Source: Nonomuraea harbinensis (GTDB lineage Bacteria; Actinomycetota; Actinomycetes; Streptosporangiales; Streptosporangiaceae). From it: a stretch of DNA of 64,000 nt. Both the position numbers and the translations under genes were made by a program. The notes beneath the pieces were generated by a model. It did no database searches, had not been told where the DNA came from, and worked only from the letters and a program-made list of their open reading frames with translations. Position 1 is the first letter of the stretch; each line of letters opens with the position of its first letter. The stretch spans positions 1-64,000 of the forward strand of contig NZ_JAHKRN010000036.1 of NCBI RefSeq assembly GCF_019396385.1, given 5' to 3'. This document shows positions 52,198-61,063 of the stretch, in pieces.

Positions 52198-52762
52198 GCT
52201 GCGGGCATCGCGCTGGCCCTCATGGCCCTGTTCGTCTCCGCCGACGGCGGCTACCTGACCATCCTGCCCGGCATGCTCGCCATGGGCATCGGCATGGGCC
52301 TGTCGATGGCCCCCTCCACCGAGGCCATCACCAGTTCCCTGCCGCGCGAGAAGCAGGGTGTCGCGTCCGCGCTCAACGACGTCACCCGCGAGTTCGGCAC
52401 CGCCCTCGGCGTCGCCCTGCTGGGAGCGCTGCTGTCCGCCGGCTACCGCGGCGCCGTGGACGACCGCCTGCGGGGCATTCCCCAGGGTCTCGCGGACACC
52501 GCGCGCAGGTGTCGCCAACGCCGTCGAGGCGGCCGGCAGCGCGGGCCCGCACGCGCAGGACCTGGTCCACGCCGCCCGGCAGTCCTTCGTCGACGGCTGG
52601 CAGCAGGCCATGTGGGCGGGCGTCGCCGTCATGGGCGCGCTGTTCGTCTACGTCGCCCTGCGCGGACCGAAGGCTCCGCCCCCGCGGCTTCCTCGGGGGC
52701 CCCTTCAGTCGAGGACTGCTTCCGCCTCCACCTCCACCAGCACGTCGGGCTCGAAGAGGTAG
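52193..52762 (+). pseudogene. DHA2-type MFS transporter, C-terminal remnant with frameshift
   Basis: The frame beginning MAAGIALALMALFVSADGG reads as the last third of an EmrB/QacA-type drug exporter (GIGMGLSMAPSTEAIT, QGVASALNDVTREFGTALG). Near 52513 an extra base shifts the frame: after LADTARR the protein resumes one frame over as GVANAVEAAGSAG...SFVDGWQQAMWAGVAVMG. The N-terminal two thirds are absent. It is a decayed gene. Confidence 0.85.
52678..52700. terminator. GC-rich hairpin between MFS remnant and RidA gene
   Basis: GCCCCCG and CGGGGGC form a 7-bp stem with a 9-nt loop next to the RidA stop codon. It may terminate RidA transcription. There is no T-run. Confidence 0.45.
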
Positions 52763-53115
52763 TCCACGCCGATCGCCGAGAGCGGCGGCAACGGCTGGGG
52801 GATCCCCAGTTCGTCCACCACGCTCTCGATGCCCGCCATGAACTCGGTGTACTTCTCCGGCTGCCAGCCGGTGACGAAGAACCGGAGGCGTACGACGTCG
52901 GAGAAGCTCGCTCCCGCGCCCGCCAGACCACGGGCCGTACTGCGCAGAGCGTGCGCGATCTGCCCCGCCAAGTCGCCCGTGGCGACCTTGTTCCCCTGCT
53001 CGTCTCGCGCGACCTGGCCGGCGACGTGGACGTGTCGCGTGCCTGTGGAGACCGAGACATGGTGGTAGGGAACCGGCTGGAACATGCCTTCTGGGGTGAA
53101 AAGCTCAACGGTCAT
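52705..53115 (-). CDS. RidA family protein
   Basis: This 136-aa protein has the Rid/YjgF fold pattern, with HVSVSTGTRHVHVAGQVARD, GDLAGQIAHALRSTARGLAGAG and VVRLRFFVTG. The conserved Arg that deaminates reactive enamines in RidA appears to be in VRLRFF. The C-terminal VEVEAEAVLD is typical. The ATG with AGAAGGA upstream was chosen. It is divergent from the HxlR gene across an exact inverted repeat. Confidence 0.88.
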   Translation of the reverse strand: MTVELFTPEGMFQPVPYHHVSVSTGTRHVHVAGQVARDEQGNKVATGDLAGQIAHALRSTARGLAGAGASFSDVVRLRFFVTGWQPEKYTEFMAGIESVVDELGIPQPLPPLSAIGVDYLFEPDVLVEVEAEAVLD

Positions 53116-53140
53116 GAGATGTCCTTCTCTGTGCGAAATC

Positions 53141-53159
53141 AGGTATCTCATGTATACCT
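53141..53159. promoter_or_regulatory. HxlR operator candidate AGGTAT-N7-ATACCT
   Basis: AGGTATCTCATGTATACCT is a perfect 6-bp dyad with a 7-bp spacer, in the 79-bp gap between the divergent RidA and HxlR genes. It is a good candidate for HxlR binding and control of both. Confidence 0.65.
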
Positions 53160-53194
53160 AGTACAGAAAGGCCACCTCAACGAGACCAGGTGTC

Positions 53195-53575
53195 ATGAAC
53201 GAAACCACCGCGGCCCAGGCCGGACACCCACCGATCGCCCGCGAACATCGGGAGCTGCTGGATCAGGTGCTCGACAAATGGTCGCTGCTGGTGCTCGACA
53301 GGCTCTGTGAAAGCCCCCGGCGCTTCAACGAGCTGCGGCGGGTGATCCCCACGGTCTCGCAGAAGTCCCTGACAGCCGCGCTGCGCAGGCTGGAGCGCAA
53401 CGGCATGGTGGACCGCGTGGTGATCGCCACCCGCCCGGTCGCCGTCGAATATCGCATCTCCGCGTTGGGAAAGACCCTCCAGGACCTCGTCGACGCGCTG
53501 CTGGGCTGGGCGACGGTCACCATGCCGGAGGTCGAGCGCGCCCGCGAGGCGTTCGACGCCGAGCACGGGGAGTGA
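53195..53575 (+). CDS. HxlR family transcriptional regulator
   Basis: This 126-aa winged-helix regulator has KWSLLVLDRLCESPRRFNELRRVIPTVSQKSLTAALRRLERNGMV, the standard HxlR layout. It lacks the N-terminal Cys that redox-sensing members use. It probably represses the divergent RidA gene in response to an electrophile or metabolite. Confidence 0.92.
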   Translation: MNETTAAQAGHPPIAREHRELLDQVLDKWSLLVLDRLCESPRRFNELRRVIPTVSQKSLTAALRRLERNGMVDRVVIATRPVAVEYRISALGKTLQDLVDALLGWATVTMPEVERAREAFDAEHGE

Positions 53576-53694
53576 CCACGGTAGGTCGTCCTGCTGAATA
53601 GGGCCCCACACCCGCGCGCTGCGGGATCCGAACCTGCCCTGGCTTCGCGCGGCGACGGTTCACGCCGATCCGGACGGCCCGCCGGGCACAGGTC

Positions 53695-54306
53695 CTAGCG
53701 CCGCGATCCGGTCCGGTCCTCTCCGGGCGCCGATCCTCCCGCCAGGGCGCCGAAGACGAGGCGGATCATCGAGCGGGCCAGGGCCTCCGGGTCTCCGTCC
53801 GTGCTTTCCGGCAAGGCGCCGCTCAGCCACAGGGTGGTGAAGCCGTGGGCCAGCGACCAGGCGGCGACCGTGGTGGTCCGGTCGTGTTCCGGGCCCGGCG
53901 ACAGCGAGTGGGCGCTGGTGATGAGCACGTCCGCGGCGCGCTGGTGCGCGGACTGGACGCTGGGATCGTCGACGCGGTAGAGCTCGGGCCGGAACATCAC
54001 CTCGAAGTAGGGCCGGTGGTCGAGGGCGAAGCGGAGGTAGGCGACGCCGACCTCCCACACGTCGGCGGCCGCGCTCTCGAGAGCGTCGGCGAACATGGCG
54101 AAGCCCTCGGCGGCCACGGCCGTCAGCAGGCCTTGCTTGTCACCGAAGTGGTAGGCGGGAGCGGCGTGAGAGACGCCGGCGCGGCGGGCCAGCTCGCGCA
54201 GACTCCATCCGGCCGGGCCGGATTCGCCGATGGCCTGGAGCGCGGCGTCGATGATGACGCGCCGCAGGTTGCCGTGGTGGTAGGACGGCTGGCTGATGTT
54301 CCCCAC
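53695..54306 (-). CDS. TetR family regulator
   Basis: This 203-aa protein begins with QPSYHHGNLRRVIIDAAL. The helix-turn-helix is LRELARRAGVSHAAPAYHFGDKQGLL, characteristic of a TetR subgroup, and a WHG-type C-terminal domain follows (AAWSLAHGFTTLWLSG). The GTG start gives the canonical N-terminus; upstream frame lacks similarity. It is divergent from the DoxX gene with a palindrome between them. Confidence 0.88.
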   Translation of the reverse strand: MGNISQPSYHHGNLRRVIIDAALQAIGESGPAGWSLRELARRAGVSHAAPAYHFGDKQGLLTAVAAEGFAMFADALESAAADVWEVGVAYLRFALDHRPYFEVMFRPELYRVDDPSVQSAHQRAADVLITSAHSLSPGPEHDRTTTVAAWSLAHGFTTLWLSGALPESTDGDPEALARSMIRLVFGALAGGSAPGEDRTGSRR

Positions 54307-54345
54307 CTCCGCGTTCCGGTGATCGACGTGACGGCCACACCCTAG

Positions 54346-54360
54346 CTTGACATTGACAAG
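54346..54360. promoter_or_regulatory. TetR operator candidate
   Basis: CTTGACATTGACAAG is a 15-bp near-palindrome (12 of 15 positions symmetric) in the TetR-DoxX gap. It contains TTGACA, so binding would mask a promoter element. Confidence 0.5.
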
Positions 54361-54407
54361 ATGGCGAACCTCCTCCAATCTATCCGGTGACAAGATTGGA
54401 GGACGGG

Positions 54408-54848
54408 ATGGTTCCGTTCATCGCCCTCACCGGCGGCTTCGTCGTCCTGCGGCTCATCGGCCTGGCCGGCATCGACGCGCTGGACACCTGGCAACCGGCC
54501 CTGCGAGGCGCTCTGGCCCTGATGTTCGTCTTCACCGGCGTGCCCCACTTCCTGCCCTCATGGCGCCGCGACTTCGTCGCGATGATCCCGCCGTCGTTCC
54601 CGCGCCCGGCCCTGCTGGTCACTCTCACCGGTGTGCTGGAGCTGGCCGGCGCCGTGGGGTTGCTGTTCGCGCCGGTCGCGCCGTACGCGGCGATCGGGCT
54701 GGCGCTGCTGATGATCGCCATGTTTCCCGCCAACGTCTCGGCGGCCCGCCGCGGCCTCACCCTGGCCGGGAAACCCGTGACCCCGCTGCCGGCCCGCACA
54801 GCCCTTCAAGTGCTCTTCATCGCCGCCGCCGTCGCAGCGGCCGCGTGA
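54408..54848 (+). CDS. DoxX family membrane protein
   Basis: This 146-aa four-helix membrane protein has LRGALALMFVFTGVPHFLPSW and GVLELAGAVGLLFAPVAPYAA, in the DoxX/DoxD style. GGAGGACGGG precedes the ATG. It forms an operon with the VOC protein and is probably repressed by the divergent TetR. DoxX proteins act in redox/thiol homeostasis or quinone-linked oxidation. Confidence 0.87.
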   Translation: MVPFIALTGGFVVLRLIGLAGIDALDTWQPALRGALALMFVFTGVPHFLPSWRRDFVAMIPPSFPRPALLVTLTGVLELAGAVGLLFAPVAPYAAIGLALLMIAMFPANVSAARRGLTLAGKPVTPLPARTALQVLFIAAAVAAAA

Positions 54849-54889
54849 CACCCCTCGCGACATCATCAGGAACCGAGCAAGGACAACGC

Positions 54890-55777
54890 ATGCCGACCGA
54901 ACACACCGCCGACATCGACTACATCGACCACACGGTGCTCATCACCACCGACCTCGCCGCGACCTGCGCCCGCTATGAGGCCCTCGGCTTCACCCTCAGC
55001 CCCGTCTCGCCCCACCGACTCGCCGAACGGCCCGGGGGTCCGCTCCTGCCCACCTGTACAGCCAACCGGTGCGCCTACTTCGGGCAGTCGTTCATCGAAC
55101 TGCTCGGCATCGTCGATCCCGCCGCTCCCGACCCCTGGGGCGTCCATCAGCTACGCCGGACGTACCGCGGTCTGCTGATGACCCTCGGCTCGCGGGACGT
55201 GGCCGCCACCGAAGAACGGCTGCGCGCCGCGGGCCTGGTCTCCACCGGAATCCGCGCACTGGAACGGGAGGTCTCCACCCCCGACGGCCCGCGGACCGTC
55301 CGCGCCGACAGCGTCCGCATCGATGCCGCCCACACCCCCGAAGGGGCGCTTCAGGCCACCCGGCATCTCACCCCGCAGTACGTCCACCAGCCGCGCTACC
55401 TCGATCACCCCAACGGCGCGATCGGACTGCACAGCGTGCTGCTCGTCGTGCCCGACGACGAGATGGACGGCCACGAAGAGCGCTACGCCCGCATGCTGGA
55501 CGCCGACGTGTGGATCGACGGCCCCAAGCGTGTGCTCCCCATGCGGCACGGACGAGTGGAGATCATCCCGCAGTCCTCGCTCGACGACTTCCTTCCCGGA
55601 CACGCCGTGCCCGCCCTGCCTCTGCTGGCCGCCCATACCGTCGCGGTCCGCGACCTGACCTCCGCCCGAACGCTCATCGAAGGCAACCTGATCCCCACCC
55701 ACACCACCCCCGGCGGCTTCTACGTCACCGCTGACGACGCCCATGGAGTGCCGCTCGCCTTCACCCGGGGGCGATGA
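54890..55777 (+). CDS. glyoxalase/VOC-like domain protein
   Basis: This 295-aa protein has two glyoxalase-like repeats: IDYIDHTVLITTDLAATCARYEALGF at the N-terminus and AIGLHSVLLVVPDDEMDGHEERYARML in the second half. His and Glu residues stand at metal-ligand positions. It is 41 bp after the DoxX gene. VOC proteins bind a metal and act on dioxygenase, isomerase or antibiotic substrates; the target here is unknown. Confidence 0.82.
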   Translation: MPTEHTADIDYIDHTVLITTDLAATCARYEALGFTLSPVSPHRLAERPGGPLLPTCTANRCAYFGQSFIELLGIVDPAAPDPWGVHQLRRTYRGLLMTLGSRDVAATEERLRAAGLVSTGIRALEREVSTPDGPRTVRADSVRIDAAHTPEGALQATRHLTPQYVHQPRYLDHPNGAIGLHSVLLVVPDDEMDGHEERYARMLDADVWIDGPKRVLPMRHGRVEIIPQSSLDDFLPGHAVPALPLLAAHTVAVRDLTSARTLIEGNLIPTHTTPGGFYVTADDAHGVPLAFTRGR

Positions 55778-55859
55778 GCTCTGGAGATCGACCTTTCGGC
55801 CGAGGGCGATGGACTCGCGGCCGATGCCGGCGCCGATCCGGAACCGCAAGATCGACTCC

Positions 55860-57035
55860 ATGGCACACGACAGTACCCATCAAGCGCGAAGAAGGCCCGT
55901 ACTCGTGGCCGCGGTCGCCGGACTACTCGCTCTCACGGCCTCCATCGTCTCGGCGCCGGCCTCCGCCGCCGCGGCGCCCGGCACGCCGTATCTCCCGAAG
56001 CCGACCGGCCCTCACCGCGTCGGCACGACCTCCCTGCACCTGACCGACACCACCCGCCCTGACCCGTGGGTCCCCGCGGCCAAGGCGAGGGAGCTCATGG
56101 TCTCCCTCTGGTATCCGACGGTGGCGCGTGCCGGGCGGCGCGCACCGTACGTCACGCCCAAGGAATCGGAGCTGCTCCTGAAGGGCTCGGGGATCAAGGA
56201 ACTGGATAACGTACCGCCAGAAGCGCTGAGCCGGACGCGGACGAACGCCCTCACCGGCGCCGAGCCGTCGGGGCGCCGGCGCAGTCTGCCGCTCGTGGTG
56301 CTGTCGCCCGGCTTCACCTGGCCTCGCAGCTCGCTCACGGGTCTGGCCGAGGACCTGGCGAGCAGAGGGTACGTGGTGGCCAGTATTGACCACACCTACG
56401 AGAACTTCGCCACCACCTTCCCCGACGGGAGGGTCGCCACCTGCGCCGCCTGCGAGAACGTCAACGACGACGACTTCGGCGAGAAGGTGATCCGGAGCCG
56501 GGCGATCGACATCCCCTTCGTGCTCGACCAGTTGACCGGTCCGCGGCCCACGTGGAAAGGCAGCGCCCTGATCAATCCGGCCCGGATCGCGATGGCGGGC
56601 CAGTCGATCGGCGGGGCCGCCGCCCCGGAGACGATGCTGAAGGACTCCCGGGTGCGCGCCGGGATCAACATGGACGGCAGCATGTTCCTCCCGATCCCCG
56701 AGAGCGGACTGGCGCGACCGTTCATGTTGATGGGCGCCCCCTCGGACGACAGCACCTGGAAGCGTGACTGGGAGCACCTGACCGGGTGGAAACGCTGGCT
56801 GGTGGTGAAGGGCGCGCTGCATCCGTCCTTCACCGACTACGACATGCTGCTCCAGCAGCTCGGCGTGGACCTCGGCGGCGGCCTGAAGGAAACCCGCTCG
56901 ATGGACATCACCCGCAAGTACGTCGCCGCCTTCTTCGATCTGCACCTGCGCGGCAAGGCGCAGCCCTTGCTGGACAAGCCCTCCCCGCGCTACCCCGAGG
57001 TCCGATTCTGCGCACCGTCGGCCGAGAACTGCTGA
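55860..57035 (+). CDS. secreted alpha/beta hydrolase (PAF-acetylhydrolase-like)
   Basis: This 391-aa secreted enzyme has a Tat- or Sec-like signal peptide (RRRPVLVAAVAGLLALTASI, AASA region), LVVLSPGFTWPRSSLTGLAEDLASRGYVV (oxyanion loop), the nucleophile GQSIGG, INMDGSMF (Asp) and LHPSFTDYDML (His). It fits the PAF-acetylhydrolase-like lipase branch. The two cysteines in TCAACENV may be linked. The ATG was chosen so that the signal peptide starts directly. It is followed by a hairpin terminator. Confidence 0.88.
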   Translation: MAHDSTHQARRRPVLVAAVAGLLALTASIVSAPASAAAAPGTPYLPKPTGPHRVGTTSLHLTDTTRPDPWVPAAKARELMVSLWYPTVARAGRRAPYVTPKESELLLKGSGIKELDNVPPEALSRTRTNALTGAEPSGRRRSLPLVVLSPGFTWPRSSLTGLAEDLASRGYVVASIDHTYENFATTFPDGRVATCAACENVNDDDFGEKVIRSRAIDIPFVLDQLTGPRPTWKGSALINPARIAMAGQSIGGAAAPETMLKDSRVRAGINMDGSMFLPIPESGLARPFMLMGAPSDDSTWKRDWEHLTGWKRWLVVKGALHPSFTDYDMLLQQLGVDLGGGLKETRSMDITRKYVAAFFDLHLRGKAQPLLDKPSPRYPEVRFCAPSAENC

Positions 57036-57092
57036 CGTCCCGCTATCGGCCGCGCGGTCCAGGACGCTCCGCCGCCCGCCCTGTACGGGTTC

Positions 57093-57120
57093 GAGGCTGG
57101 TCGACATCAAGACCAGCCTC
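57093..57120. terminator. bidirectional hairpin terminator
   Basis: GAGGCTGGTC and GACCAGCCTC form a perfect 10-bp stem with an 8-nt loop between two convergent genes. Confidence 0.7.
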
Positions 57121-57147
57121 AGGCGCCCCGCCTCCGCGGTGTGGGAT

Positions 57148-59475
57148 CTAGGAGCCCCTGGTCAGGGTGTAACCACGCGTGACCGCGGTGAGGTCACCGT
57201 CCTCCCTGGTGGCGGCGACCAGGTCAGGAGGTCGGGGGACGAAGCCCGGCACCGCGGTCAGCCCGTCGGTCTCGGCGATCACCGTGAGGCGGATCCGGTC
57301 CTTCTCCGGTACGCGCAGGGTGATCTGGACTCCCCGGGCGGGGAGGCCGCGGAAGCGGATCTCCGAGGGCCAGGTGCCGATTCGGGTGCCGGTGACGGGC
57401 ACGCTCACCGACCCGAACCGGCCGGCCGACGCGGTGGCGTGGCTGATCGGCTGGTCGAGCCGTAGCGTCACCGAGCGCGTGCCCTCCCCGGCGGTCACGC
57501 GCAGTTTCAGCGTGTCCCCGCTGTGCGCCAGGACGTCGGCTCGCGGGCCCTCGGCGGCGATCGCCGGTGCCGGTCCGGTCCGCAGCGTGCCGCGTGCGTA
57601 CCCCGGGGGCAGCGCGGAGGCGTCATGGCCGGACACGTACCGCTTCGTCCACGGCGCCGGGTCCACGTCGGCGCTGACCCAGTGGGCACGACGAGTTTCG
57701 GCGTCCATGACGTACGCCAGATGCGTGCGCCGCGGCCGGTCGGCGTCGAAGTCGTCCACCACGAACCCGGCCACGACCAGCCCCGCCGCGAGGAGAAGAG
57801 CCGTCAGGGGCGCCGCGAGGACGGCGGCCCGCTTCGGCCGGATGGCGGGATCGGGCAGGAACAGCTCCGCGATCGGCACGACGATCAGCCCGGACAGGGC
57901 CAGCACCAGCGCGCTCGCCCCGCCGAGCGCCAGCCCCATCCCGTCGAAGACGTTCCCGGCCAGGGACGGCAGCAGCATGGCGGCCGTGACCGGGCCCAGC
58001 ATCGCCGCGACCGTCCGCGCCCAGGCAGGCGTGCGGAGCAGGACTGCGGCCAGCCAGCCGAGCGCGCCCGTCAGCGCCGGCAGGGCGAACAGGAAAGACG
58101 CCCCGGGAGCGACCTGGGCGCACAGCACGCCCAGCCCGGCGAACCAGGTCAGCGCCCCGACCGCCAGCGCCGCCGGGCCGAGCCTGCGGCGCAGCACCAG
58201 GTACCAGCCGAGGACCGTCAGCGCGCACAGGACCGCGATCGCCGCCCGGTACGGCTGCGGGCGGTGCAGCAGCCCGCCCATCAGGTCGTAGGCGGGCCGC
58301 CAGGACACCAGCAGTTCCCACAGCCCTTGCGCCAAGACGGCCGACGCCGCCAGCGGCACCACGGCCGAGGCCGTCGCCGCGATCAGCCGTGGCAGGCTCA
58401 GCAGCCGTCTGACGCGGGCCAGCAGCGCCAGGCCCGCCACCGCGACGACGGCCAGCACCGCCAGCGGCCAGACGAACTGACCGGGATACGTGATCATGGT
58501 GCCGAGCGCGCGGAAGTAGGTGGCGTCGTGATCGGAGTCCAGCGTCCGCAGGTCCGCGCCGCCGAGGGCGCGCGCCAGCGCCAGCATGTTGCTGCCGTGG
58601 TGTTGCAGGCTGCCCGGGTTGAGGTTGGCGATCGTGTCGCCCGCCGTGTGATACAGCGAGGAACGCTGGATGTAGGCGAAGTTCATGCCGGTGAAGCCCG
58701 CCTTGGTCAGCGGGGTGAAGTCCGTGTTGTTGGGCAGCAGCCGATACACCTCCACCATGGCGGAGTGGCCGCGCGGCGCGGGGACGGCTCCCGCGAAGGT
58801 CTCGACCAGGCGGGCGTTGCCCGCGGAGGTCTCGAACATCAGCGAGGGGCCGCTGACCCCGCGGGCCTCCCAGTTCAGCAGCACGCCGCCGGCCTTGCCC
58901 AGGGGGTGCTCGCGGACGAAGGCCTCGGCGCCGAGCACGCCGTCCTCCTCGCCGTCCGACATGAGCAGCACGATGTCGTTGCGCGGGCCGGGGCCGCCGC
59001 GCAGCGCCCGGACGGTCTCCAGCATCGCGGCCACCGCGGCGCCGTCGTCGGAGGCGCCCGGTCCCATGGCCGCGGAGTCGTAGTGCGCGGCGATGAGCAC
59101 GGTGCCGGTCGAGTCCGTTCCGCGCAGCCGGCCCACGATGTTGTCGACCTGGCCGAACGTCGCCAGCCCCGCCGCGGAACGGGCACCCACCGAGCGTTGG
59201 ATCTCCACCTCGAGCCCTGCCGCGCGCAGCTGACCGGCCAGATAGTCCCGGGCCCGGTCGCCGGCCGGGCTGCCGACGGGCCGTGGTCCGGCGGCGAACT
59301 TCTTCAGGTGCACCAGCGCGCGTCCGGCGCTGAACTGGTCGTCAGGCGCGGTGGCCGGCAGGGGCTGCATGGTGCTGTCCGCCATGGCCGTGAACGTGAC
59401 CACCGCGGCCAGGGTGAGCAGGGCCGCCAGCCCGGCCAGCAGCCGGCGTGGCACATCGAACAACTTTCCGATCAT
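57148..59475 (-). CDS. M28 family metallopeptidase with multi-helix C-terminal part
   Basis: This protein of about 775 aa has an N-terminal membrane anchor. An M28 aminopeptidase domain follows with zinc ligands in LIAAHYDSAAMGPGASDDGAAVA, LLMSDGEEDGVLGAEAF and SLYHTAGDTIAN. Seven or eight hydrophobic helices and a C-terminal beta domain come after, a layout like FXNA/ER-type M28 proteins. The active site would face outside. The start is uncertain: there is no clear ribosome site, and the ATG at 59475 places the anchor first. Confidence 0.88.
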   Translation of the reverse strand: MIGKLFDVPRRLLAGLAALLTLAAVVTFTAMADSTMQPLPATAPDDQFSAGRALVHLKKFAAGPRPVGSPAGDRARDYLAGQLRAAGLEVEIQRSVGARSAAGLATFGQVDNIVGRLRGTDSTGTVLIAAHYDSAAMGPGASDDGAAVAAMLETVRALRGGPGPRNDIVLLMSDGEEDGVLGAEAFVREHPLGKAGGVLLNWEARGVSGPSLMFETSAGNARLVETFAGAVPAPRGHSAMVEVYRLLPNNTDFTPLTKAGFTGMNFAYIQRSSLYHTAGDTIANLNPGSLQHHGSNMLALARALGGADLRTLDSDHDATYFRALGTMITYPGQFVWPLAVLAVVAVAGLALLARVRRLLSLPRLIAATASAVVPLAASAVLAQGLWELLVSWRPAYDLMGGLLHRPQPYRAAIAVLCALTVLGWYLVLRRRLGPAALAVGALTWFAGLGVLCAQVAPGASFLFALPALTGALGWLAAVLLRTPAWARTVAAMLGPVTAAMLLPSLAGNVFDGMGLALGGASALVLALSGLIVVPIAELFLPDPAIRPKRAAVLAAPLTALLLAAGLVVAGFVVDDFDADRPRRTHLAYVMDAETRRAHWVSADVDPAPWTKRYVSGHDASALPPGYARGTLRTGPAPAIAAEGPRADVLAHSGDTLKLRVTAGEGTRSVTLRLDQPISHATASAGRFGSVSVPVTGTRIGTWPSEIRFRGLPARGVQITLRVPEKDRIRLTVIAETDGLTAVPGFVPRPPDLVAATREDGDLTAVTRGYTLTRGS

Positions 59476-59612
59476 GGCCAAGAACGGTAGGCCGAGCCGC
59501 TCACCTGGCGGAATGAGGCACCCGCCCGTCTGAACCTGCGGTTCACCGCACCCCGCGTGATCCATGTAAGGGGTATAGTTTTGTTTATTCGGTTACTGAA
59601 ACGAGGTGCGAC

Positions 59613-60203
59613 ATGCGGATCTCCATCACCGACTACGCGGTCGGGGCGACTCTCGCCGGCGATCTGGCCAACACCTCGCCCACCGTGCAGGCCCCGGCGG
59701 GCGACGCCCTGCCCACTCCCGGCGCGGTGATGGAACTGCTCGCGGGGCACGGGCTGCGGCTCGACGCCGTGGCGGACGGCCGGCCGCCGACCGACGACGA
59801 CCTCCGTGAGGTCCACCTGCTGCGCCGGGAGGCCCGCGGCGTCGTGGAGACCGAGACGGAGGACCAGGCCGTCGCGGGCGGCGCCGTGCTGGCCGGGCGG
59901 GCAGGACTCCGGCCGGTGCTGGAGCGCGATCCCGGCGGGCGGTGGCAGTGGTACGTCCCCACCAGGCCGGGCGCGCCGCTGGCCGAGGAACTGGCCGCGC
60001 TCATCGGCATCGGGCTGCTCGGCGCGGTCCGGGCGCTCGGGCACGACCGGTTCCGCGCCTGCGCCGCCCCTGGCTGCCGCGGGGTGTTCGTCGACATCAG
60101 CCGCGGGGGGCGTCGCATCTACTGCAGGCCCGACGTGTGCGGTAACCGGATCAATGTCGCGAAACACCGCGAACGGCGGCGCTCCGACAGCGCCGCCCAC
60201 TGA
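59613..60203 (+). CDS. CGNR zinc-finger protein (ABATE domain)
   Basis: This 196-aa protein has an N-terminal ABATE-like region (FTYxVG-like start, LRRLLRE-like helix) and a C-terminal zinc finger CAAPGCRGVFVDISRGGRR then YCRPDVCGNRINVAKHRERR, the CGNR motif. These proteins are probable transcription regulators with metal-stabilised DNA contacts. It is in the same direction as the phosphatase-like gene, 19 bp apart. Confidence 0.9.
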   Translation: MRISITDYAVGATLAGDLANTSPTVQAPAGDALPTPGAVMELLAGHGLRLDAVADGRPPTDDDLREVHLLRREARGVVETETEDQAVAGGAVLAGRAGLRPVLERDPGGRWQWYVPTRPGAPLAEELAALIGIGLLGAVRALGHDRFRACAAPGCRGVFVDISRGGRRIYCRPDVCGNRINVAKHRERRRSDSAAH

Positions 60204-60222
60204 AGAACACAGGGAGAACCCC

Positions 60223-60705
60223 ATGAGCGACCCCTTGGACACCCCTGCGGTGGGCGGACCGCCCCTCGCAGGCGCCTTCCAGCTCCCCGACGGCACCTGG
60301 ATCCGCGGCCGCGGCCTCCGCCATCCGCTGCCGCCGGGACCCAGACCCGACTTCGGCCTCTACCTGGGCTCCGACAAGCTCCGCCGCCACCACGAGAGCG
60401 AGCTGCCGTGGCCGCGCGCGTGGATCCAGTGGCCCGACTTCCTGCTGCCCCGCGACCGCGACGCGGCCGTCCAGCAGATCCGTGCCCTGTACGAGCGAGC
60501 GCGGACGGGCGCCGCGGTGGAGGTCGCCTGCGGAGGCGGCATCGGCCGCACCGGCACGGTCGTCGCCTGCCTGGCCATCCTGGCAGGCCTCGCCCCGGCC
60601 GACGCCGTCACCTGGACACGCGAGCACCACCACCGTCGGGCCATCGAGACCCCTTGGCAGCGCCGCTGGGTGCTGCGCTTCCCGTCGTCGCTCCGCTCGG
60701 AATGA
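60223..60705 (+). CDS. protein-tyrosine-phosphatase-like protein
   Basis: This 160-aa protein has the Cys-x5-Arg loop EVACGGGIGRTGTVVACLAIL, which is the phosphate-binding loop of dual-specificity phosphatases. An upstream WPDFLLPRD may supply the general acid Asp. Similar short actinobacterial proteins are annotated as phosphatase-like, with unknown substrate. AGGGAGA precedes the ATG. Confidence 0.85.
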   Translation: MSDPLDTPAVGGPPLAGAFQLPDGTWIRGRGLRHPLPPGPRPDFGLYLGSDKLRRHHESELPWPRAWIQWPDFLLPRDRDAAVQQIRALYERARTGAAVEVACGGGIGRTGTVVACLAILAGLAPADAVTWTREHHHRRAIETPWQRRWVLRFPSSLRSE

Positions 60706-60877
60706 CGCGACCAGGCCGCTGAACGCCTTGCTGATGTCGGAGGGGGGCGGCCGGCGGAGCGCGAGGAACTACGGCATCTCCACCTATGCGCGTCAACGCC
60801 CTCGATCGCACGCTACCAAGGGTCCCGGTTCGCCGCCGGGCCCCATCCTGCGGGCCGCGAGTCGTACCCGGACAAAA

Positions 60878-60906
60878 GACCAGCTCAGACGGTGTTTGAG
60901 CTGGTC
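60878..60906 (-). terminator. rho-independent terminator
   Basis: On the minus strand GACCAGCTCA and TGAGCTGGTC form a perfect 10-bp stem with a 9-nt loop, followed directly by TTTT. It lies 6 bp past the tRNA-like 3' end, where a tRNA terminator is expected. Confidence 0.8.
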
Positions 60907-60911
60907 TGGAC

Positions 60912-60940
60912 GGCGCGCCCTGCAGGACTCGAACCTGCGG
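60912..60940 (-). other. tRNA 3'-end remnant (likely attachment-site scar)
   Basis: On the minus strand the sequence reads GCAGGTTCGAGTCCTGC: a perfect 5-bp T stem with TTCGAGT loop. AGGGCGC, a 7-nt acceptor 3' arm, comes next. A proper anticodon and D arm do not precede it, so the tRNA is not whole. Its own terminator is still attached. This is the typical footprint of an element integrated at a tRNA 3' end. Confidence 0.6.
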
Positions 60941-61063
60941 CCGGGACACCCAAGAGCCATACGTCGGCTGGACGAAGAAGACTGCCAGCATGGCGAAGGG
61001 CGCCACCAGACCGACAGCCGGCCAGTAGGGCAAGCGCGGCCACCATACTGAGCGGGAAGGGCG

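Larger units (their letters stand above)
60706..61063. other. gene-free region with tRNA remnant and terminator
   Basis: This 358-bp stretch between the phosphatase-like gene and the permease remnant contains the tRNA 3' remnant and its terminator (separate entries). The rest shows no gene with family support. Confidence 0.55.

Noticed and set aside
57523..59490. 655-codon plus-strand frame
   Set aside because: Antisense to the M28 peptidase gene, Arg/Gln/His-rich, no motif.
60912..61000. a complete class II tRNA of about 89 nt
   Set aside because: A 7-nt acceptor match (GCGCCCT) exists upstream, but no D arm with GG, no 5-bp anticodon stem and no plausible variable arm can be drawn. Only the T arm and acceptor 3' end hold up.
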